Shown here piece after piece: positions 56,928 through 64,000 of a stretch of DNA of 64,000 nt. Location of the stretch: positions 692,918,083 to 692,982,082 of the forward strand of contig NC_081412.1 of the NCBI RefSeq assembly GCF_030272615.1, written 5' to 3'. Source of the stretch: Cryptomeria japonica. Taxonomy: Eukaryota; Streptophyta; Pinopsida; Cupressales; Cupressaceae. Each line of letters begins with the position of its first letter. Position 1 is the first letter of the stretch. The notes beneath the pieces were generated by a model. That model did not search any database, was not told where the DNA came from, and saw only the letters and a list, made by a program, of their open reading frames with translations. The translations under genes were made by a program, and so were the position numbers.

Positions 56928-59587
56928 TGTTGGCATTGTGTTGTCATTGATGTCAACCAGATTGTGTTATCATTGATGTCAACTAGTATACCCTATCGCC
57001 GGTAAGTATGGGATGTCAACCGGTATGTTACAATATGGAGTTAACTGATGAGTAAGTCAACCAATATGTTAATAGATGGAGTTAACCGTATGGAATGACA
57101 ACCGATGAGTGATCTGTTGGTAGTATGTTGTTGCCAACCGGTAAGCATGTGACCAGTAAGAAAGCAAGGTTGAACTAATGAAGAATGTGTAGGCAATTAG
57201 TAAGTTGTTGGATGTCATACAACAACACTCCCACCGGATGATGATGTCATCATGAGATGAAGATATGACTAATAGAGTTTGGAGTGTTGCAAAATAGTGA
57301 GGTAGACAAAGGAGATGTCTATTGGGTTATGTCCCTGATTGAAGATGTATTTTCTCAATATCAGCTAAGTCATATCAGTGCTATACTAGAAGTAGAGAAA
57401 GCAATGTATTAGCAACCGGTTCCTATCAGATGGTGGTAAGCAAGTGACAAAGATCCATTTCTACCAGAAAGAGGTAATACTTAGTTTATCTCACTACATG
57501 CAGGGAATGCATCATGAGTCTCTAGTATGTGAAATCAAAGTTGTGCACTAGATTAGCAAGAGTAAGCATGATGAGCTACCAAGATAGACGAGGAAGAATA
57601 AGAAATGATGAGTTTTCTACTTTGGCAAACTAGTTGAGATGAGGTCTGAGCTAATGAAGGAGAGGGAAAGGTTAGAATTGTTGACATGGAGTTACACCAA
57701 GATGCAGATGGGGATTTGTGTTACCACAATTGATACATAATAGTTGGAGATTGATGGCATTGAGTCATCAAGGATGTTACTGGTAAACAAGAATAGAGAA
57801 GAGATCAAGCAACCGGTACGAATGATTGGAGAGGACTCAAATGTTGCAGTTCTAGAAATATGTTCATAGCATTGGCATGAGTCTATGATTGAAACCACAT
57901 CAAGTTTGGTGAACCAGAGAGCTCAGTTATATTGGACTGATGTGAAATCTGTGAAGATGATGTCCACCAGTAAGTCCACAAGTATACATGCAAGGGGCAA
58001 GCTGAGCCTAGAAGGAACAAGGCATCAAGTCATATGTAGAGAAAAGGCATGATGACCTAACTAGCATAATAGAGAAGAACAATGGCACAAAGGTTAACTG
58101 GTTAATGTATAGCCGATAAGGCAAGAAGACTGGTGGTATAAGGTCTATACCGGTGGAGTGTTGTTGGTCGGTGTTTCATCCTGAACTGACATAGTGAGTA
58201 GAGGTGGATGCTGATAGAGATGACACATGGTCTCCAAGTGGCTAACGTGCAATGGTGATTGGTGCGTCGGTGAGGTAGTTGTTGACTAGGTCAGTTTTTA
58301 ATGCAGTCGATGAAAATCACGAGCGAGTTGCAGGGGCTTGCGGCTCGATGCAGACTAAAGATATAAGTGATGCAATAATTAAAGAAGGACATCAAGTTGT
58401 GATCTGATCTGGAGAAAGGGACTGTGAGTTCATTTATTGTGATTGACTAAAGAAAGGTCATGTTTGCCAAGTTTAGTAAACATGTACAGAAAGCAAGAGA
58501 TTTGGTGGTGTCATCTGAGTTGTTGCAAGTTGTCCATCTCGAAGATGAGATCTAATCTAATTTGATATGCATCGTGATCTATAGAAGAAGCCCCAGCATG
58601 CCAAGTTTGAATTGGTGTTTTGGCAGGAAAGCCCAGAGTATAAATATGTAGATTGTAGACATGAGTTTGATGCTGCCAGATGCTCTGGTGCTAGATATTG
58701 AAGATCAAAGTGTGAGTGTGTAGAAAAGAGTTCATTGAAGAATATTGAATCGATTAAGTGCTTGAGAGAACTGGAAGAAGGGTTTAACCAGTAAGAGACA
58801 GAGTTACCATGAGCTATCACAGAGTTATCATAGAAGTGTACCGGTAGTGTTTGAACTAGTAAGAGGCAGTAGAGGGTAAAGCAGCTACAAAGCATAACTG
58901 TATGTTATATTGACAAAGACTATACCAGTAAGGGATAGAGTTCAAAGGAAGAGTGAGAGAAAGAGGTTCACTGGTAAAGCAGAAACAATGAATCGGACTG
59001 TGGTGGATCTAACCAGTAAGGTAGAGCAGTCATGAGAAGTAGAGAGATAGAGAAGAGTTAAATCGACAAGGTGAAATGTATACAAAGGTTACAAAATTCA
59101 TTTGTAACTGGGTTATAACTATTGTATTGTTCATAGTCATTGTGATCACTGAGTTGGTGCTCGGTGTAGGGGTTGGTTCTCCTTGGGTTGGTTCCCTAAA
59201 TCAGTAAGGGTTGGTGCTCCTTAGGTTGGTGCCTTGAATCAGGGATTTGTGCTCCTTGGGCTGGTGCCCTAAAATTAGGGGTTGGTGCCCTAAAATTAGG
59301 GGTTGGTACCCTAAACTTTGTATTCAGTTTTATTTGTGAGGCTAGATTGGAGTAGTAGTCTCCAACAACATGTCTCACTGAGGTTTTTCCCATATTGGGT
59401 TTTCCTCATATATTCGATGTTATGTTATGTGTCATTGTGTTTGCTTGCATATTGATCTCTTCCCTTATCTCACTAGTATGCTTACTTTATCTTTGAAATG
59501 GTAACCGATACTCACATTTAGGATTAAAAGGGTTAAGTTTGGAAACCAAATATTCACCCCCCTCTCAGTGGCATCTTATGTTCTACA
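56928..59587 (+). mobile_element. 5' LTR of copia element H (2.66 kb)
   Basis: Starts TGTTGGCATTGTGTTGTCAT and ends CACCCCCCTCTCAGT...TTCTACA. It is directly followed by a degenerate primer site TCTATCATAGCCTAGGTT, close to the initiator-Met type GGTATCAGAGCC. Many CCGGTA/CCAGTA motifs and the GAGGTTTTTCCCATATTGGG block occur. At 2660 bp it is unusually long; a hidden internal insertion cannot be excluded. The second LTR is not in the window. Confidence 0.8.
59155..59320 (+). repeat. Short tandem repeats in the LTR of element H
   Basis: Repeated GGTTGGTGCTCCTTGGG / GGTTGGTGCCCTAAAATTAG units, six or seven copies of 20-33 bp. Non-coding. Confidence 0.85.
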
Positions 59588-59661
59588 ATTTCTATCATAG
59601 CCTAGGTTCCTGGTTAGATAAGCTTTCTCCGGCTTGGGTAGATTTTGGTTTTGAGAACACA

Positions 59662-60365
59662 ATGGTTAATATTGAGTCAATCCCTACTTCGATGTTTGAT
59701 GGGTCAAACTATTTTATTTGGAGTTGTAGAATGGAAGTCTACCAGTCCTCATTAGGTTATGATGTTTGGATGTCAATTGTTAATGGTCTCTCTAGTCCTG
59801 TCAGTCCTCCCACTAGTCCTGAAAGAAAAAAGAGGATCTAAGTGCAATGCTGAAGCCATGAATGCTATACTTTATGGACTTTCTAATGATGTTTCTTCTA
59901 AGGTGGACAGATAGAAATCAGCAAAGAGTTTGTGGGATAGACTAAAGAAAATTTATGGTGAAGAACCTTACATGACTAAATTAGATTGTGGAAGTAAGAA
60001 GATTTATAGAGAAGATGAATGTGCCATTGAAAAAAGTAGATCAATTTGTCATTGCAGCAAAGATGAAGAGGAAACTCATCTATTTATGCCACAAGAGACA
60101 TAAGGTGAGATGTACACATTAGAAAGTGATAATAGAGATCAGTCCCACCAGCAAGATGTGTTTGGTAGTGATGATGAAGAAGAAGTTAAGGCTCAAGTTG
60201 ATCTTGAAGGTGAACTGGTAAGTGCCCTAGAAGAGCTGAAAAATGTTACAAATGAATTTAAGAATTACAAAAAATTAGTTCACGAAGAATGCAGCCAGTT
60301 GAGAACATGCCTTGAAGAGTCAAATAAAAACATCTGCATATTAACAATGATAACTCAATGATGAA
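59662..60365 (+). pseudogene. Copia element H gag remnant
   Basis: The start region MVNIESIPTSMFDGSNYFIW and CRMEVYQSSLGYDVWMSIVN matches the gag N-terminus of plant copia elements. After a frameshift near 59840 it continues as NAEAMNAILYGLSNDVSSKV and KSLWDRLKKIYGEEPYMTKL (UBN2-type gag domain), then an acidic coiled-coil stretch (about 60110-60359). Element F is inserted at 60366, ending the fragment. Confidence 0.82.
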
Positions 60366-61840
60366 TGGATAGTACCAAACCGGTACTGAGAGGGGGGGGT
60401 GAATCAGTATAAACAAAAACACAATCCAAAACTAGTTTGTCAGCAGACACTGTGCTAAGGCATACAAATAGTAACACCAGTCTTGAATAAAGTACAATCG
60501 ACAAAACCCAGCATAACTGAGACAAGCATAAACTGGTTAACACTTATCTTTTCATACATTCTAATACTTCATTCCATTTCACCCTAGTGCATGAGCAGGT
60601 AATCTATCATCAAAGATATATATATATATATATATAAATAGCTAGATCAACATGATTCGTCGCTTGACAAAAAACAACATAGCATCACATGAAAAAGACA
60701 TCACATATGACACACATATTTTTCATGTGGAAACCCAACTGGGAAAAACCACAGTGGGGATGAATACTCACAAGCTGTTTTTGAACTCTTTAGAAGTCCG
60801 CTCTGTTAGGAGCCTTGTTCGGTTAAAGACTAATACAACAGGTTCTGTTAGGAATTGATCCTGTTAGGGATCACCTGGTTAAGGGATGGCTAGAATACCT
60901 GGTTAAGGGTTAAACCCTATTAAAGGTTACCTTGTTAGAGGATTTCAAGAACTCAATGGTTTTGAGTCACCCTGTTAAAGGATTTATAGTAAGCCAGTTA
61001 AAGCTACCCTATTAAGGGATTTCCCAACTATTGAGGTGGTTAGAGATCAACAGGTATTACAATGATCTAGTAACAACACTCAATGCCAATGCAGATCCAC
61101 TTTAACTCCTCTTCACCTTCTGCACTTACACTCTACAGGTATCACTTCTCTCCTCTGGTTTGGCAAGAATCACGTATCTCTTCTCTTGGATACACACACA
61201 CAACTTTTGCCAACAACCTCGGAAAGAAACACAACATCGACCTTATAGGAAATAGATAGGTTAGTAGCATAAACCCTAAACCTTAAACCTATTAGGTTAA
61301 GGAATTCAAACAGTTCAATCCTAACCATTGAGCATATTTCATTAAATGCAACAATCTTGATCCAATCTCAAGACATTCTCCATCATTCATTTTCCACCAA
61401 TTTCATGGCGACTGATAACCCATCATGTGTTATCACCATTTACAGGCTTCGCACATTCCCGAGGTAGATGGGAACAATCTCCTTCATGCTAGATCCTTCA
61501 TGTGCACAAGGCTGATGTGGCAACATGATCTATTCTTCATTACAATGCTAACTCATCACACAAAGTCACTGATTGAGTCACACAGGCTTGAGACACTTCA
61601 ACCGGAAACCCTGAAGTTGTGACTACCAATCGATAGTCATACAAAGCTTCCATGTGCCGGTTCCCATAACCACATGCTGGTCCACATTAAGAAAACACGC
61701 CGCTTCACTTTGGCACAAATGTCAGTTCACAGTGCTATACTGATTCTCACATAAACCGGTTCTCTCCTCTTCAGCATATTGACATCAAAGATAGCATACA
61801 ATGTCATTATGTCCTCATACTGGTTCACATAATGCCAACA
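60366..61840 (-). repeat. 3' LTR of element F
   Basis: About 1475 bp. On the minus strand it starts TGTTGGCATTATGTG next to the polypurine tract and ends ACTGATTCACCCCCC...TACTATCCA. It carries repeated CCTTTAACAGGGT / CCCTTAACCAGGT motifs like LTR D (4511-14682), the CCCCACTGTGGTTTTTCCC block, and a (TA)n run at 60616-60637 in the TATA region. The outer border is inferred from the LTR pattern. Confidence 0.8.
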
Positions 61841-61995
61841 ATCTCCCCCTTTGGCATTGATGGCAATATACAAAGATATCTCTCTGCTTCATATCTTCTC
61901 CGCCAATTTCTACAAATATCTTCTCCACTTCATATCTTCTCCCCCAATTTCTGTAGATATCTTCTCCGCTTCTCTTCTTCTCCCCCTTTGAAAAC
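61841..61995 (-). repeat. Multiple polypurine tracts of element F
   Basis: On the minus strand, GGGGGAGA-type motifs lie near 61841, 61908 (one base altered), 61940 and 61978, the first directly next to the LTR. Similar to the six tracts of element C. Confidence 0.8.
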
Positions 61996-62201
61996 AATTC
62001 CAAAGTGGAGGCACAAGCTTCCTTGTTCCATTATGCTGCTCCACCTGAGGAGTAGCATCCTTCAACACATCAATCCTAAAGAACCTAACTGATGTGGAGC
62101 ATATACCTTTAGTTCACCTCCTGAAGGGGTAACACCCCTAATTCACCTCTTAAGTACATAAATGTAGCCTTTGGGAGAGGCTTAGTGAATATGTCTGCTA
62201 A

Positions 62202-62933
62202 CTACTCCTTACTGGAAACATGTTCTAGTGCATTCTCTTTGTTCTGAACCTTTTCCCCTAAGAAATGATACTTAAGATCAAAGTGCTTGGCTCTAGAATG
62301 TAAAACCGGATTCTTGGAGATGTTAATTGCACTAGTATTGTCACGAAATATACTTATTGGTTCAGACACAGGGACTTTGAAGCCATTTAATACATGCTTC
62401 ATCCAAATTGTCTGAGTGCAGTTCATGAAAGCTACAACATACTCTGCTTCCACTGTAGACTAAGAGATACAACTCTACTTTTCACTCATCCATGAGACCA
62501 GTCTACCACCGAGAAAGAATGCACCACTAGTTGTGCTCTTTCGGTCATCTACATTACCAACCCAATCAGCATCTATGAACACTTTTAGGTTAAAATCATT
62601 ATTGTATGGATACCATAACCCATAGTCAATAGTTCTCTTCAGATACCTAAGAATCCGCTTGACTGCAACCAGGTGGGATTCTCTTGGACTTTTCTGGAAC
62701 CTTGCAGTAACACCAACTACATGTGCAATATCTAGTCTGCTATGCACTACATAATGCAACTTACCAATCAATGATCGGTATTCCTTCTCATCAACCAATG
62801 CCGAGTCATCCTCTTTGGATAGTTTACAACCGGTCACCATCGGTGTACCAACCGGTTTGCTATCTTCCATGCCAAAATCCTTCAACACCTCTTTGACATA
62901 CTCGGACTGAGTGATAAAGATTCCATCTTTCAT
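62202..62933 (-). pseudogene. Element F RNase H and RT C-terminal part
   Basis: RT connection GTPMVTGCKLSKEDDS and YRSLIGKLHYVVHSRLDIAH, then RNase H with FIDADWVGNVDDRKSTTSGA, STVEAEYVVAFMNC and FRDNTSAINISKNPVLHSRA. Two TAG codons (near 62462 and 62476) interrupt SWMSEK-SCIS-STVEAEY where Gln is expected, and another precedes MKDGIFITQSEY. Confidence 0.9.
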
Positions 62934-63593
62934 CTGCTAGATCTACAGTCCAATGAAGAACTTAATCTCCCCTATGAGTGACATCTCAAACTCTTTCTTC
63001 ATCTCATCTGCAAACTCATGACTCATCTTGTCATCTCCACCAAAGATAATGTCATCAACAAATACCTCACAGATCAGGATTTAATCTCCTTCAGACTTCA
63101 ATTAGATATTGCTATATTCACTTGTTCTCTCAAATCCAATCTTCACAAGATGGGAATGCAGGCGTTCATACCATGCTCTAGGTGCCTGCTTTAGACCATA
63201 GAAGGCTTTATGTAGCCTACAAACCATGTCACTGTCTTCAGATAGGGCAAACCCATCTGGTTGCTCTATATACACTTCCTCTTCAAGTACACCATTTAGG
63301 AATGTAGATTTTACATCCATTTGATATACTTTGAATCCTTTAAAAGATGCATATGCAAGAAGCATACAAACTCCTTCCAATCTAGCTACAAGAGCAAAGG
63401 TTTCTCCATAGTCTTCTCCTTCTTCTTGGGCATATCCTTTGCACACCAGTTTGGCTTTGTTTCTAATCACTATGCCATCCTCATTTAGCTTATTTCTGAA
63501 AACCCATTTGGTACCAATGACATTTTTATGCTCCGGTCTAGGTACCAAAGACCATGTACCATTTTTCTCTATCTGGTCAAGTTCCTCTTCCAT
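62934..63593 (-). pseudogene. Element F reverse transcriptase
   Basis: Copia [76 protein letters not shown] and the catalytic box FVDD (63051-63062). The 163-codon frame 63102-63593 is intact; two TAA codons follow between it and FVDD. RT copies element RNA into cDNA. Confidence 0.92.
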
Positions 63594-64000
63594 TGCCTTG
63601 ATCCAGTCTTCATCTTTATGTGCCTCTTTGAATTATCTAGGCTCAAATTCAAAGATCATACATGAGTTTTCTTTGACTTTTCTTCTTGTAAGGATTCCTA
63701 CATCCTTATCTCCTATGATCTACTTAGGATGATGATTCAGCTTGACATACCAAGGAATGGTCTTAATAGATTCCTCTTGCTTTTCTTCTTCTTCCTCATC
63801 TCCATTAGTATCAGCATCTACATCTACTGGTGTAGGATCACTGTTACTGGTACTTGATTGACTAACAACCGATTCCTAGAAGGTTACAACCGGTTCATTT
63901 ACTGCTTGCTCTCTGCCGGTTTCCTTAGTTTTCTCAGAGGTTTAATCAACTCTTACATTGATGCTTTCCATAATTCTTTGAGTCCTATTATTGAAACACT
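63594..64000 (-). pseudogene. Element F integrase-RT linker (runs off the window)
   Basis: Low-complexity acidic sequence (DADTNGDEEEEEKQEES) and IPWYVKLNHHPK, then DVGILTRRKVKENS and [14 protein letters not shown], the usual spacer between copia integrase and RT. It is interrupted by stops and continues beyond 64000. Confidence 0.8.

Larger units (their letters stand above)
60366..64000 (-). mobile_element. Copia element F (Sirevirus-like), 3' half
   Basis: A minus-strand Ty1/copia element whose 3' LTR is 60366-61840. Upstream of it come several polypurine tracts, then RNase H, RT and the linker to integrase, running off the window at 64000. It is inserted in the gag of element H. The other LTR and the target duplication partner are outside. 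Confidence 0.88.

Overview
This window is nuclear DNA of a large-genome seed plant. I lean to a gymnosperm, but the sequence alone does not prove it. It is AT-rich, intron-containing and mostly nested LTR retrotransposons in various states of decay. I see one convincing host gene, a four-exon NRT1/PTR-family (NPF5-like) transporter on the minus strand at 29334-34185. I see no rRNA, tRNA, CRISPR or bacterial features.

Left block (1-22625) is a set of elements nested inside each other. A Sirevirus-like copia element (C, pol remnant 14683-15540, 3' LTR from 15979) carries a second copia-type LTR (D) inserted in its pol. D was split twice: by a Ty3/gypsy element of the Tat type (A, plus strand, 5' end outside the window, 3' LTR about 3505-4510) and by a pol-less gypsy derivative (B, minus strand, 4915-14344, two LTRs, near-perfect target duplication). 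A's integrase gene is itself split by a solo LTR (159-1213). C's 3' LTR is split by about 4 kb of unidentified sequence, and another solo LTR follows at 21404-22625.

Centre (22626-36082) is the gene island. It holds old unique-looking DNA, a 271-bp TRIM with perfect target duplication (26841-27111), a small tandem duplication, the NPF gene with a tRNA-derived SINE in its third intron, and a three-copy ~121-bp tandem repeat upstream of the gene.

Right block (36083-64000) begins with a complete 17.7-kb Tat-lineage gypsy element (G, 36088-53756, TSD CTTTG). It has gag, protease, G-patch, RT, dual RNase H and integrase, and between pol and the 3' LTR a long antisense reading frame encoding a plant-mobile-domain (PMD) protein. 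Copia remnants follow: a pol fragment E split by a solo LTR (54863-55924), an element H with a 2.66-kb LTR and decayed gag (56928-60365), and a minus-strand copia element F (60366 to the window end) inserted into H's gag.

Two themes join these parts. First, nearly all premature stops in the elements are TAG, TGA or TAA at positions where a single C-to-T change in CAG, CGA or CAA explains them, which fits methylation-driven decay. Second, pol-less element B shares with autonomous-type element G a ~500-bp leader, the post-pol motif and the polypurine tract but not the LTR sequence, which suggests that B was mobilised in trans.
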